Source of the DNA: Fimenecus sp964457415
GTDB taxonomy: Bacteria; Bacillota; Clostridia; Oscillospirales; Acutalibacteraceae
Length of the DNA: 42,402 nt
Direction of reading: 5' to 3'
Assembly (NCBI GenBank): GCA_964457415.1
Contig: CAYWFB010000006.1
Coordinates: 1 to 42,402 of the forward strand
The notes under the pieces were generated by a model. The model saw nothing but the letters and a program-made list of their open reading frames with translations. It did no database searches and was not told the DNA's origin. A program made the position numbers and the translations under genes. Each line of letters starts with the position of its first letter. Within the stretch, counting starts at the first letter, position 1. This document shows, piece by piece, positions 8,152-17,473 of the stretch.

Positions 8152-11100
8152 TTAGAAACCAAAAAATGAAATTTGTGCGGTTTCGGGGAGTCCGTCCAAT
8201 GCACCCACCTCTTTAAGCGCAGTTACAACCGCACTTGATGCGCCCGTTCTTGCCTGATAATCGTCAATTGAAACGAAATCGCCCTTGCCGTCATTTCTGC
8301 CCGCTTCAAGTCCCTTTGCCGCGTTTTCGCCGACACCTGAAAGTGCCGAGAAAGGCATTCTGATTTTACCGTCTTCAATGAAATATGTAGTAGCACGGGA
8401 TTTATAAATATCAACGGGTAAAAGCTCAACTCCGCGAGCCATCATTTCATTTACAACCTGCAAGGTGGTAAACTGGTCTTTTTCTTTGGCAGTCATAGGC
8501 TTTCTGTCCTTGGGCTCTGCATTGAGCGGTCCGTGAAGCTCAACCATTTTGCGCTTTACGGCATCTCTGCCCTGAAGAACGGTTACAGCATCAAGGTCGC
8601 CACCACGAACCGTTAAGAACGCAGTGTAATACTCAGTAGGTCTGTAAATTTTATACCAACCTAGACGGAGTGCCGCGATAACATAAGCTGCCGCGTGAGC
8701 CTTGGGGAACATATACTTGATTTTTCGGCAGGAGTCCATATACCAATCGGGCACACCGCAAGCCTTCATTGCATCTTCTGCACCCTCGGGGAAGCCTGTT
8801 TTTGCAACGATACCTTTTCGGGTAAGCTCCATTATCTTGAAAGCAAGACCCGAATCAAGACCCTTATGAATAAGATAGGTCATAATATCGTCACGGGTAC
8901 CGATAACCTGTGAAATTGTGCACTGCCCACTTTTAATCAGTTCCTGCGCATTACCAAGCCAAACGTCAGTACCGTGGGAAAGTCCTGAAATCTGCAAAAG
9001 GTCAGAGAATTTCTTTGGTTGTGCTTCAACAAGCATTCCGCGAACAAAATCCGTACCCATTTCGGGAATTGAAAGTGTACCCGTTTCAACGCCAATGTCA
9101 TCGGGAGTAAGTCCTAAAGCCGCGGGGCTTGTGCAAAGACTTACGATTTTGGGGTCGCACACGTCAACGTCCATAACATTAATTCCCGTCATATCCTCAA
9201 GGTGCTTATAAAGTGTGGGCACATCATGGCCGAGAATATCGAGCTTGAGAATTGTATCGTGGAGGAAATGGAAATCGAAGTGAGTGGTTTCCATATCCGA
9301 CGAGGTATCGTTTGCAGGGTACTGAACGGCGGTGAAGTCGTAAACATCGAATTCATTGGGAACAACAACCATTCCGCCGGGGTGCTGACCCGTTGTACGC
9401 TTAATGCCCGTACAACCTCTGGTAAGTCTGTCCTCTTCGGCGCGTGAAACTATTTTTCCACGCTCTTCAAGGTATTTTTTAACATAACCGTAGGCAGTTT
9501 TATCGGCAACGGTTGCGATTGTGCCCGCCTTGAAAACGTGGTCGCGGCCAAACAATTCTTCTGTATAACGGTGAGCCTTGCCTTGATAATCACCTGAGAA
9601 GTTAAGGTCAATATCGGGAGCCTTATCACCGTGGAAGCCGAGGAAGGTCTGGAACGGAATTTCGTGACCGTCGCGAATCATAGGAGTATCACAATGAGGA
9701 CAATTCTTCGGTGGCATATCAAAGCCCGAGCCGTATTCACCCTTTGTAAAGAACTCACTGTGCTTGCATTTTGCACAACGGTAATGGGGTGCAAGAGGGT
9801 TAACCTCTGAAATACCCGCCATTGTCGCAACGAAGGAGGAGCCAACCGAGCCTCGCGAGCCAACGTGATAACCGTGAGCCTCGGAATCCCAAACAAGCTT
9901 CTGCGCGATAATATAAAGAACCGCGAAGCCGTGCTTAATGATGGATTCAAGCTCCATTTCAAGTCTTTCTGCAACATACTCGTCAACGGGGTCGCCATAC
10001 CATTCCTTTGCCTTTGCCCAACAAATGTCGCGAAGCTCTTGCTCGGCACCCGGAATTGTGGGGTTGAAGGTTCCGGGAGGAATGGGTGTAACCTGCTCAA
10101 TCATATCTGCAATTTTGTTTGTATTTGTAACAACCACTTCAAATGCTGTATCTTCCCCTAAATATGCGAATTCTTCAAGCATTTCTTCGGTAGTCTTGAA
10201 ATAGAGAGGCGCCTGATTATCAGCATCGTCAAAGCCCTTGCCTGCCATAAGAATTGCACGGAAAGCGGCATCCTCGGGGTCCATAAAATGAACGTCACCC
10301 GTTGCGCAGACTAATTTATTGAGTTTGTCACCTAAATGGATAATCTTGCGGTTGATTTCACGCACATCTTCAAGTGTTTTGATTTTGTTATACTCTTTAT
10401 TTCTGTCGGGATTTTTCGCGTTGGGGTCAGAATGAGAGTCAATCATAAACTTATTGTTGCCGTCGGGCTGAATTTCAAGATAATCGTAATAGCTTGCGAT
10501 TTCGAGTAATTCCTCGTCACTCTTTTCAAAAAGAATTGCCTTTATAAGCTCGCCCGCCTCACAAGCCGAGCCGAGAATTATACCCTCGCGGTGCTCGTTG
10601 AGCTTTGAACGTGGAATACAAGGTCTTGTGTGGAAATATGTAGTATGAGAAAGTGAAATAAGCTTATAAAGATTTTTAAGTCCCGCCTTATTCTTAACAA
10701 GCAGAATAATATGGTATCGGGGAAGCTTTTCCCAAGCAGTATCGGGGCTGTTAATGTCGTCAATAAGATAACCCTCAACGCCGTAAATAAGCTTGATGTC
10801 AGATTTTCCCTTGCCCTTTACCGCATCGGGATAGCCCTGTGCGTTACCGTGGTCGGTAATGGCAATGGCAGGGTGACCCCACTCGATTGCTCTTTTAACA
10901 AGCTTATCGGCAGAGGTCATACCGTCCATATCGGACATATTTGTATGTAAATGCAGTTCAACACGCTTGGTTTCTGCATTATCCTTCTTCTTTATGGGGG
11001 TTACCGTGCTTACCGCAGTTGCAGAAATAACATTTTCGCCTGCAAATTTGTCATAGCTTACACGACCGTAAGCCATTACGGTTATACCGTCGGCAAGTAC

Positions 11101-11934
11101 ACCTAAAAAGCTCTTTGCATTTTCGCAACGCTCAAAAATCTTAACTGTATAGGAATATGTTTTATCTGTAATATTGAAATTGATAATATTATTCTTACCG
11201 TCGCGTGTAGTTTTAACATCCGTACCAAAAACCTGACCCCAGACTGCAACTGCACCACTTTCAATATTGACATCCTTAAGGTGCTGAAGATTTGAATGTC
11301 TGATAAGATTTCCATAAATCGCCTTTTGTGTTTCAAGATAAATGGGGAAGCCCTCTTTTATTACGTGGGGCTTGGGTTCATTGCTTTCAGTAGGGCTTGG
11401 AATATTCTTTTCGCGACGGATTTCTTCGTCAACCTTTTTCTGCATTTCGTCAATAGCAGATTCTGTATTAAATTCGCCCTGCATAAGAGTAACAGTTATA
11501 TCTACGCCGAAAACTGCACGGATAATTTTTTCAAGCTCTGTGTGGCAGTTTGCGCCCTCAAGAATGTTTTTACCGCCTTTTTTAAGGCTTACAAGCAATT
11601 CTTTGCCGTGAAGCTTATAATCGGCATCGCTGAAATAACCGTTTGCAACAACATTTCGGGATTTGAGTATATTTATAAGCATTTCCATATACTCGGTTGT
11701 AAAGCCCGTTCTTGTTTCGTCGCAAGTGATTTCTATATTGACATTGACAGCCCTTGAAAGTTCAGTTTCAAGAGCTTTAATGCGGTCGTTTTCAATTTTT
11801 CTGTAAGGCTTGATTTTAAGCCTTGCGGAGCATTTTTCGTGGCAGACTGAAAATCCCGTAATATCTGCATAAGCAATATCGAGATTTTTCTCCCAAGCAA
11901 AATACTCACCGAAAAGTGATTTTACTATCGCCAT
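8152..11934 (-). CDS. polC: DNA polymerase III alpha subunit, PolC type, lacking the 3'-5' exonuclease domain
   Basis: PolC is the main replicative polymerase of low-GC Gram-positives. Domains in order: N-terminal domain (about 1-160), OB-fold (about 205-315), PHP domain (about 324-560), then palm/fingers with the four-cysteine zinc knuckle C720, C723, C745, C748, catalytic aspartates D774 and D776 in APDIDLNFSG, the block TGQHPGGMVVVP, the KIKYMFPKAHAAAY block, and a C-terminal clamp-binding-like QISFF. Length is 1260 residues against roughly 1440 for classical PolC. The missing part is exact: PHP runs from YGVEGYLIDD straight into WEKLPRYHIILLVKNKAGL (residues 384-419), where other PolCs carry a DnaQ-like exonuclease of about 170-180 residues. 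No DxExTG, HNAxFD or similar exonuclease motif occurs anywhere in the protein. The PHP metal ligands (H328, H330, D335, D361, H362, E387, H408, C458, D547, H549) look intact. It is the last gene of the pyrH operon. Confidence 0.97.
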   Translation of the reverse strand: MAIVKSLFGEYFAWEKNLDIAYADITGFSVCHEKCSARLKIKPYRKIENDRIKALETELSRAVNVNIEITCDETRTGFTTEYMEMLINILKSRNVVANGYFSDADYKLHGKELLVSLKKGGKNILEGANCHTELEKIIRAVFGVDITVTLMQGEFNTESAIDEMQKKVDEEIRREKNIPSPTESNEPKPHVIKEGFPIYLETQKAIYGNLIRHSNLQHLKDVNIESGAVAVWGQVFGTDVKTTRDGKNNIINFNITDKTYSYTVKIFERCENAKSFLGVLADGITVMAYGRVSYDKFAGENVISATAVSTVTPIKKKDNAETKRVELHLHTNMSDMDGMTSADKLVKRAIEWGHPAIAITDHGNAQGYPDAVKGKGKSDIKLIYGVEGYLIDDINSPDTAWEKLPRYHIILLVKNKAGLKNLYKLISLSHTTYFHTRPCIPRSKLNEHREGIILGSACEAGELIKAILFEKSDEELLEIASYYDYLEIQPDGNNKFMIDSHSDPNAKNPDRNKEYNKIKTLEDVREINRKIIHLGDKLNKLVCATGDVHFMDPEDAAFRAILMAGKGFDDADNQAPLYFKTTEEMLEEFAYLGEDTAFEVVVTNTNKIADMIEQVTPIPPGTFNPTIPGAEQELRDICWAKAKEWYGDPVDEYVAERLEMELESIIKHGFAVLYIIAQKLVWDSEAHGYHVGSRGSVGSSFVATMAGISEVNPLAPHYRCAKCKHSEFFTKGEYGSGFDMPPKNCPHCDTPMIRDGHEIPFQTFLGFHGDKAPDIDLNFSGDYQGKAHRYTEELFGRDHVFKAGTIATVADKTAYGYVKKYLEERGKIVSRAEEDRLTRGCTGIKRTTGQHPGGMVVVPNEFDVYDFTAVQYPANDTSSDMETTHFDFHFLHDTILKLDILGHDVPTLYKHLEDMTGINVMDVDVCDPKIVSLCTSPAALGLTPDDIGVETGTLSIPEMGTDFVRGMLVEAQPKKFSDLLQISGLSHGTDVWLGNAQELIKSGQCTISQVIGTRDDIMTYLIHKGLDSGLAFKIMELTRKGIVAKTGFPEGAEDAMKACGVPDWYMDSCRKIKYMFPKAHAAAYVIAALRLGWYKIYRPTEYYTAFLTVRGGDLDAVTVLQGRDAVKRKMVELHGPLNAEPKDRKPMTAKEKDQFTTLQVVNEMMARGVELLPVDIYKSRATTYFIEDGKIRMPFSALSGVGENAAKGLEAGRNDGKGDFVSIDDYQARTGASSAVVTALKEVGALDGLPETAQISFFGF

Positions 11935-11948
11935 ATATTTTCACACCG

Positions 11949-13001
11949 TTACATTTTTTCGATTTCTTTTAAAAGTTCTTCTACAATTTCGTTTTCAGCA
12001 ACCTTTTTAAGCACTTCGCCGTGCTTGAAGATTACGCCGCAACCGTCACCGCCCGCAACGCCGATGTCAGCCTCTTTGGCTTCACCGGGGCCGTTGACAA
12101 CGCAACCCATAACTGCAACCTTAATGGGCTTATCATAATTTGCAAGCTCTTTTTCAATTTTATCGGCAAGTCCGATTAAGTCGATTTTTGTTCTGCCACA
12201 GGTGGGGCAGGAAACAATCTGGGCACAGTCCGTTTTGATACCTGCTGCCTTAAGAATATCATAACCTGCCTTAACCTCGGTTACAGGGTCGGCGGTCATT
12301 GAAACGCGGATTGTGTCGCCAATGCCGTCAAGAAGAAGTGAGCCGATACCGATGCTCGATTTCACAAGCGCCATATTGTGAGTGCCCGCCTCAGTAACAC
12401 CAAGGTGCAAGGGGTAATCACACATATCGGCTACAAGGCGGTAAGCCTTGACCATCTTTTGCACATCCGATGATTTGATTGAAACCACAATATCGTTGAA
12501 ATCAAATTTTTCGAGGAGTTTAATATGATACATTGCACTTTCAGCCATAGCCTCGGGTGTGGGTGAACCGTACTTTGCAAGCAATTCTTTTTCGAGTGAG
12601 CCTGAGTTTACACCAATGCGGATTGGCACATTATGTAAACGGCAAGCCTCTGCCACTGCACGCACCTTTTCATCATCACCTATATTACCCGGGTTAATTC
12701 TGATTTTATCAACACCCGCCACAACGCTTTCAAGAGCGCAACGATAGTCGAAATGAATGTCGGCAACTACGGGGATTTTCACCGCCTCTTTTACCGCATA
12801 AAGAGTTTTAATTGCCTCTTTATTGGGAACTGTAAGACGGATAATCTGACAACCTGCCTGCTCCAAAGCCACAGCTTGTCTTACATTGCCCTCTGCGTCC
12901 TCTGCAGGCACATTGAGCATTGACTGAACTGAAATGGGATTGTTGCCACCTATTTTAACATTACCTGCCGTAACTACTCGGCTTTTTCTGCGTTCTATCA
13001 T
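11949..13001 (-). CDS. ispG: 4-hydroxy-3-methylbut-2-enyl diphosphate synthase (flavodoxin/ferredoxin)
   Basis: IspG (GcpE) reduces MEcPP to HMBPP, the penultimate MEP-pathway step, with a [4Fe-4S] cluster. The 350-residue length is the standard two-domain bacterial form. The TIM-barrel part starts with the IGGNNPISVQSM block and includes VADIHFDYRCAL and the KIRINPGNIGD loop; the C-terminal cluster domain has SCPTCGR and GCVVNGPGEA, which supply the cysteines and the conserved Glu. It follows rseP by 11 bases and precedes polC by 14. Electrons would come from ferredoxin or flavodoxin, in keeping with an anaerobe. Confidence 0.97.
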   Translation of the reverse strand: MIERRKSRVVTAGNVKIGGNNPISVQSMLNVPAEDAEGNVRQAVALEQAGCQIIRLTVPNKEAIKTLYAVKEAVKIPVVADIHFDYRCALESVVAGVDKIRINPGNIGDDEKVRAVAEACRLHNVPIRIGVNSGSLEKELLAKYGSPTPEAMAESAMYHIKLLEKFDFNDIVVSIKSSDVQKMVKAYRLVADMCDYPLHLGVTEAGTHNMALVKSSIGIGSLLLDGIGDTIRVSMTADPVTEVKAGYDILKAAGIKTDCAQIVSCPTCGRTKIDLIGLADKIEKELANYDKPIKVAVMGCVVNGPGEAKEADIGVAGGDGCGVIFKHGEVLKKVAENEIVEELLKEIEKM

Positions 13002-13012
13002 TTTAAATCACC

Positions 13013-14080
13013 CTAATTTTTAATTAAAGTTACTATATCGTTAAAGGTTACTACCAACATTAACAAAAGCAAAAGTGCAAGTCCTGCACCGTGAACATAG
13101 CCCTCATATTTGGGATTAATGGGTTTTCTGCGAATTCCCTCAATAACGAGGAATAAAAGTCTGCCACCATCGAGTGCGGGAAGTGGCAACACATTGAACA
13201 CGCCGATATTGATTGAAACAAACGCCATAAGCGTAAGAGCGGTTATGAGACCATCTTTACTGCCTACCGCACCTGCCGCCGCATCTGCAATTATATTTAC
13301 CGTTCCCACGGGACCCGATAAATCCGTCAAGCCGTATTGCCCCGTCACCAAGTCAAAAAGGCTTAACCACACAAGGCGGGCAATTGATGCCGTTCTTCTG
13401 AAAGAATTTTCAAATACGTTGAAGAATGTGGGCTCTTCACCTACAATTACAAAATCATAGGTAATAAGAGTGTAGTCGCCGTCCTTTTCAGTTTCAAAGG
13501 TAACATCTGAAAGTTCAACCTTTTCACCGTCACGGCGCACGGTCATATCAAAAACACCGTCATCACTGCGGGTCATAAGGAATGAAATATCCATATCGGA
13601 GAAAACACGGTGACCGTCAATTTCAAGGAATTCGTCACCCTCTTTAAGCCCCGTCTGCTGACTTACAGCATTCTCTTGAAAATACAAAATCTGATTTGTG
13701 CCGATTAAATCTTCCATTGAGAGAACTGTTGCCACAATCACAACGCCTAAAATCAGGTTCATAACAGCACCCGCGGCAACAATTATGAATTTTTGCCACA
13801 CTTTTTTGCGGTTAAAGGCATTTTCATCCTGACTTTCTTCGTCCTCACCCTCCATACTCACATATCCGCCGATGGGCAGAAGTCTGAGTGCATAGGTAGT
13901 TTCACCCTTTTTCTTTTTAAAAAGGGCGGGACCCATACCGAGAGCGAACTCATTTACCTTTACCTTAAAAAGCTTTGCAAAGGTAAAGTGACCGAGTTCA
14001 TGTATTGAAATTAAAAGTCCGAAGAAAAGAATGGCAACAAGAAACGGCCAGACCTTAGACCAGATTTCCAAAAAAATCAC
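13013..14080 (-). CDS. rseP: RIP metalloprotease RseP (site-2 protease)
   Basis: An intramembrane zinc protease that cleaves anti-sigma factors or leftover signal peptides within the membrane. The HExxH motif is in SIHELGHFTFAKL in the first membrane helix; the substrate-loop block FALGMGPALF and RLLPIGGYVSMEGE follow, then a single PDZ domain (about residues 120-200) and the third metal ligand in LPLPALDGGRLLF, ending in further membrane helices. 355 residues with one PDZ domain is typical for Firmicutes RasP/RseP. The start codon is GTG at 14080, 13 bases after dxr, with only a weak ribosome site; an alternative TTG three codons later is possible. The operon position dxr-rseP-ispG is widely conserved. 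Confidence 0.94.
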   Translation of the reverse strand: MIFLEIWSKVWPFLVAILFFGLLISIHELGHFTFAKLFKVKVNEFALGMGPALFKKKKGETTYALRLLPIGGYVSMEGEDEESQDENAFNRKKVWQKFIIVAAGAVMNLILGVVIVATVLSMEDLIGTNQILYFQENAVSQQTGLKEGDEFLEIDGHRVFSDMDISFLMTRSDDGVFDMTVRRDGEKVELSDVTFETEKDGDYTLITYDFVIVGEEPTFFNVFENSFRRTASIARLVWLSLFDLVTGQYGLTDLSGPVGTVNIIADAAAGAVGSKDGLITALTLMAFVSINIGVFNVLPLPALDGGRLLFLVIEGIRRKPINPKYEGYVHGAGLALLLLLMLVVTFNDIVTLIKN

Positions 14081-14093
14081 TGCTTTCTAAAAA

Positions 14094-15245
14094 TTACTTT
14101 GCGTATTTGATAACTAACTCGCGTGCTAACTTGTCTGCCTCGTCAACATCGTCTGCGGTGTAACAATCCACCTTAGGAGCCTCATTCATAACACGTTCAA
14201 CAAGCTCACCAATCCGTAAAAATCCTATTTCGCCCTTACGGAACATCAAATTCGCCTGCTCATTTGCAGAGTTTGCAAATGCGGGGTAAAGTCCGCCACG
14301 GGTAATCGCCTCACGACAGATATTCATACAGGTGAAAGTCTCATAATCGGGCTTATAGAATGTGAGAGTGCCCAATTGTGTCAAATCAAGCTCGCCTGTG
14401 AGAGATTCTGTTCGTTCGGGATAAGTGAGTGCATATTGAATTGGGATTTTCATATCGGGAAGACCCAATTGTGCAATCACCGCATTATCGGTATATTCCA
14501 CCGCAGAGTGAATTATACTCTCACGGTGAACAACAATTTCAATTTTTGATGGGTGAACATCAAAAAGCCATACTGCTTCAATCAATTCAAGACCCTTGTT
14601 CATCATTGTAGCGGAGTCGATGGTAATTTTTTGTCCCATACTCCAATTGGGGTGTTTAAGCGCATCGGAAACTGTGACCTTTGCTAATTCTTCACGGGTC
14701 TTGCCGAAGAATGGTCCGCCACTTGCAGTAAGAATAATTCTTTTAAGAGCTCTGTTTGTAGGTTGCCCCTGCAAGCACTGAAATATTGCAGAATGCTCGC
14801 TATCTACGGGTAAAATGTCAATTCCTTTTGCCTTTGCCCTACCCATTACAAGCTGACCGCCCGCAACAAGAGTTTCTTTATTAGCAAGGGCAATCTTTTT
14901 GCCTGCATCAATGGCGGTGAGTGTGGGGCGAAGTCCTGCCATACCCACAACTGAGTTAATTACAGTATCTGCCTCGTCGATTGCGGCACATTCGCAAACG
15001 CCTTGAAGCCCTGCAAGGACTTTTGTGTCGGTATCTGCCACACGGATTGCGAGTTCCTTTGCGGCATTTTCGTCAACAAGCGCGGCGATTTTTGGCTTGA
15101 ATTCGCGTATTTGCTCCTCAATTAAATCCACGTTAGAATATGCCGAAAGCGCGGAAACCGAGTAACCGCACTTTTTTGCTGTTTCAAGGCTCTGCGTACC
15201 GATTGAACCGGTTGAGCCCAATATACTTAAATTTTTTGTAGTCAT
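14094..15245 (-). CDS. dxr: 1-deoxy-D-xylulose 5-phosphate reductoisomerase
   Basis: Dxr (IspC) converts DXP to MEP using NADPH and a divalent metal, the committed step of the MEP pathway. The Rossmann motif LGSTGSIGTQSLE is at the N-terminus, the metal and substrate site includes PVDSEHSAIFQCLQG, the catalytic loop is TASGGPFFGK, and the block GQKITIDSATMMNKGLELIE is intact. The 383-residue length is normal. Its start overlaps the cdsA stop by one base (TAATG) with GGAGTTG upstream, implying coupled translation. Confidence 0.97.
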   Translation of the reverse strand: MTTKNLSILGSTGSIGTQSLETAKKCGYSVSALSAYSNVDLIEEQIREFKPKIAALVDENAAKELAIRVADTDTKVLAGLQGVCECAAIDEADTVINSVVGMAGLRPTLTAIDAGKKIALANKETLVAGGQLVMGRAKAKGIDILPVDSEHSAIFQCLQGQPTNRALKRIILTASGGPFFGKTREELAKVTVSDALKHPNWSMGQKITIDSATMMNKGLELIEAVWLFDVHPSKIEIVVHRESIIHSAVEYTDNAVIAQLGLPDMKIPIQYALTYPERTESLTGELDLTQLGTLTFYKPDYETFTCMNICREAITRGGLYPAFANSANEQANLMFRKGEIGFLRIGELVERVMNEAPKVDCYTADDVDEADKLARELVIKYAK

Positions 15246-16111
15246 TATATAACAACTCCGAAAATATTAAAGATAGCATAAAATGCCACAAGTACAAATA
15301 TAAGACTGTCAAAGCGGTCCATAATTCCGCCGTGACCGGGAATAAGCTTACCGAAATCCTTAATGCCGAAATTACGTTTGATTACAGATGCGGTCAAATC
15401 GCCACACATACTGATTATTGACAAGAAAACTGTCATTAAAATCACGGCAAGGTAATTATTCTCTTTGGTTTCAAAAATAAGATTTGTGAAAACTGCGTAA
15501 AGTATAACTGTTGAAATTACACAGCCTACCACACCACCGACAGCACCCTCAACAGTCTTTTTGGGGCTTATATTGGGACAAAGCTTATGCTTACCGCAAA
15601 AACTACCCACAAAATATGCCATAACGTCCGTCATCCACGCACAGAACATTGCGAAAAGGATTAAGAAAAGTCCGTGATTTTCGTTGTAATTGTGCTCGGG
15701 AAAAGCTTTATGAATGTCGCGGAAATACAAAAGTCTTGTGATTGCAAAAGGAACACCAAGAGAGCCGATTACAACCGTTGCAATATGTGAAAACTCGGTT
15801 TTTTCATATTCAAAGAGCATAAAAATGCACAATGCCAAAATATAAAGACAAACAAGATATTCTGCTTTGAGGTTAAGCCCTATATCCTGTAAATATCCGC
15901 CAAATTCATAATATAACGGAACCACGGCAGAAGCAATAAGGCTTAACACCATAACGGGTTTATTTTGAAGCTTTACTGCGTGATTTAATTCGTGTGTTGC
16001 GATAACGCAAAGCGCTGCCATAGCGAACACGAGCACGGGTGTGTTGCGCAAGAACAACATTGTTATGCCAAATGCTGCCCAGATGAGTCCAAATACAATT
16101 CTTTTAGCCAT
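15245..16111 (-). CDS. cdsA: Phosphatidate cytidylyltransferase
   Basis: CdsA makes CDP-diacylglycerol from phosphatidic acid and CTP in the membrane, feeding phospholipid synthesis. The protein is 288 residues with about eight hydrophobic segments. The family signature lies near the C-terminus: FGIKDFGKLIPGHGGIMDRFD with SLIF after it, preceded by the conserved SPKKTVEGAVGG. The ATG follows AGGAGTTAATTT. It sits between uppS and dxr, the usual Gram-positive order. Confidence 0.95.
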   Translation of the reverse strand: MAKRIVFGLIWAAFGITMLFLRNTPVLVFAMAALCVIATHELNHAVKLQNKPVMVLSLIASAVVPLYYEFGGYLQDIGLNLKAEYLVCLYILALCIFMLFEYEKTEFSHIATVVIGSLGVPFAITRLLYFRDIHKAFPEHNYNENHGLFLILFAMFCAWMTDVMAYFVGSFCGKHKLCPNISPKKTVEGAVGGVVGCVISTVILYAVFTNLIFETKENNYLAVILMTVFLSIISMCGDLTASVIKRNFGIKDFGKLIPGHGGIMDRFDSLIFVLVAFYAIFNIFGVVI

Positions 16112-16121
16112 AAATTAACTC

Positions 16122-16856
16122 CTACACTCCACCGAAACGGCGGTTTCTCTTTTCAAACTCCCTGAGCGCCTCAATTAAATCCTCTTCTGTAAAATCAGGC
16201 CAGAGCACATCTGTAAACCACAACTCTGCATAAGCTGACTGCCATGTTAAGAAGTTTGAGGTTCTGTACTCCCCGCTGGGTCTGATAATAAGGTCGGGGT
16301 CAGGAATATTCTTTGTATAAAGATGATCTGAAATCGTGTCTTCTGTGATTTCATCGGGGGCAATTTCCCCTGCCGCCACCTTTTTTGCAATTTCCTGAAC
16401 GCCCTGTGTTATTTCGTGACGACCGCCATAATTTATAGCGATATTCAGAATAACATTATTCTTGTCGCTACTTTCCGCCTCAGTATGCTCCATTAAAGCC
16501 AGAATATCTTCGGGAATTCCCGCACGGTCACCGATAAAACGAAGAGAAATTCCTTTTTCTTCGTTTTCGGCTTTTCTATCTTCTGCTTCAATTAAGTATT
16601 CGCGGAAAAGCTGCATTATTGCGTCAACCTCTTCTTGAGGTCTTTTCCAGTTTTCGGTTGAAAAGGCATAGAAGGTCAGGCACTTAACACCCACATCTGC
16701 GGCAAATTCACCTATTCGGCGAAATGTTTTAGCACCCTCAATATGACCTTTATAGCGAGGCAGCCCCCTCTGCTTTGCCCAACGGCCGTTACCATCCATA
16801 ATAATGCCGATATGCTTTGGCAACACTGAAAATTTTGGAATGTTATTTTTATCCAT
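16122..16856 (-). CDS. uppS: Isoprenyl transferase (undecaprenyl diphosphate synthase)
   Basis: A cis-prenyltransferase condensing isopentenyl diphosphate units to the C55 carrier lipid for cell-wall synthesis. 244 residues; motifs HIGIIMDGNGRWAKQRGL with the catalytic Asp, FYAFSTENWKRP, and the C-terminal LIIRPSGEYRTSNFLTWQ and YAELWFTDVLWPDF. The usual RTSGE reads RPSGE here, a mild deviation. No Shine-Dalgarno sequence is visible before the ATG, unlike almost every other gene in the operon, and a GC-rich hairpin (16878-16895) lies in the gap to frr. It uses IPP made by the downstream dxr/ispG pathway. Confidence 0.95.
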   Translation of the reverse strand: MDKNNIPKFSVLPKHIGIIMDGNGRWAKQRGLPRYKGHIEGAKTFRRIGEFAADVGVKCLTFYAFSTENWKRPQEEVDAIMQLFREYLIEAEDRKAENEEKGISLRFIGDRAGIPEDILALMEHTEAESSDKNNVILNIAINYGGRHEITQGVQEIAKKVAAGEIAPDEITEDTISDHLYTKNIPDPDLIIRPSGEYRTSNFLTWQSAYAELWFTDVLWPDFTEEDLIEALREFEKRNRRFGGV

Positions 16857-16877
16857 AAGCTTAAAATATGCAAATCG

Positions 16878-16895
16878 GGGCGGAATTATCCGCCC
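16878..16895 (-). other. Intercistronic hairpin between frr and uppS
   Basis: GGGCGGA (16878-16884) and TCCGCCC (16889-16895) form a perfect 7-bp stem with an ATTA loop. On the minus strand it follows the frr stop and precedes uppS by about 20 bases. No proper T run follows it, so full termination is unlikely; partial attenuation, an RNA processing site or mRNA stabilisation are possible. Confidence 0.6.
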
Positions 16896-16904
16896 GCAAT
16901 TTGT

Positions 16905-17459
16905 TTATATCTCCATAATTTCTTTTTCTTTTTTGTCGGCTACTGCGTCAATTTCTTTGATAAATTCATCAGTAATCTTCTGAATTTTTGTTTCAGCGTT
17001 TTTCTGGTCATCCTCTGTAATCTCGCTGTTTTTCTTCATAGCCTTAATTTTATCCATTGCATCGCGACGGATTGAACGGATTGCAACCTTTGACTCCTCA
17101 GCAGTTTTGCTTACATCCTTGCAAAGAGCCTTTCTGCGATCTTCTGTAAGGGGTGGGAATGTAAGACGGATAACCTTACCATCGTTCATAGGAGTAATGC
17201 CGATGTCAGAAGCCTGAATAGCCCTTGAAATGGGGTTGATTGTAGAAACGTCCCATGGCTGAATAATAAGAATTCTGCCTTCGCTTACTGAAACGGCAGC
17301 CATCTGCTGAATGGGAGTGGGAACTCCGTAATAGTCAACAGAAATTCTATCAAGAACTGCGGGAGTTGCTCTGCCTGCACGCATTCCTGCAAATTCTTTT
17401 TCAAGAGCCATAACGGTCTTGTTCATTTTTTCTCTCATTGTGTCAAATACTGTATTCAT
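16905..17459 (-). CDS. frr: Ribosome recycling factor
   Basis: RRF splits post-termination ribosomes together with EF-G. The 184-residue length is the family standard. Signatures: FAGMRAGRATPAVLDRISVD near the N-terminus, then YYGVPTPIQQMAAVSVSEGR and the LTEDRRKALCKDV helix, with a charged helical C-terminus ending KKEKEIMEI. AAAGGAGATATATTT precedes the ATG. It is 14 bases after pyrH, the near-universal gene pair. Confidence 0.98.
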   Translation of the reverse strand: MNTVFDTMREKMNKTVMALEKEFAGMRAGRATPAVLDRISVDYYGVPTPIQQMAAVSVSEGRILIIQPWDVSTINPISRAIQASDIGITPMNDGKVIRLTFPPLTEDRRKALCKDVSKTAEESKVAIRSIRRDAMDKIKAMKKNSEITEDDQKNAETKIQKITDEFIKEIDAVADKKEKEIMEI

Positions 17460-17473
17460 AAATATATCTCCTT

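Noticed and set aside
10356..10733. Separate DnaQ-type proofreading gene that could compensate for PolC
   Set aside because: Frames around and opposite polC, and elsewhere in the window, show no exonuclease motifs; no such gene is present here.
11296..11757. 153-codon + strand frame opposite polC
   Set aside because: Shadow of the PolC coding frame; its composition does not resemble a protein family and no ribosome site is present.
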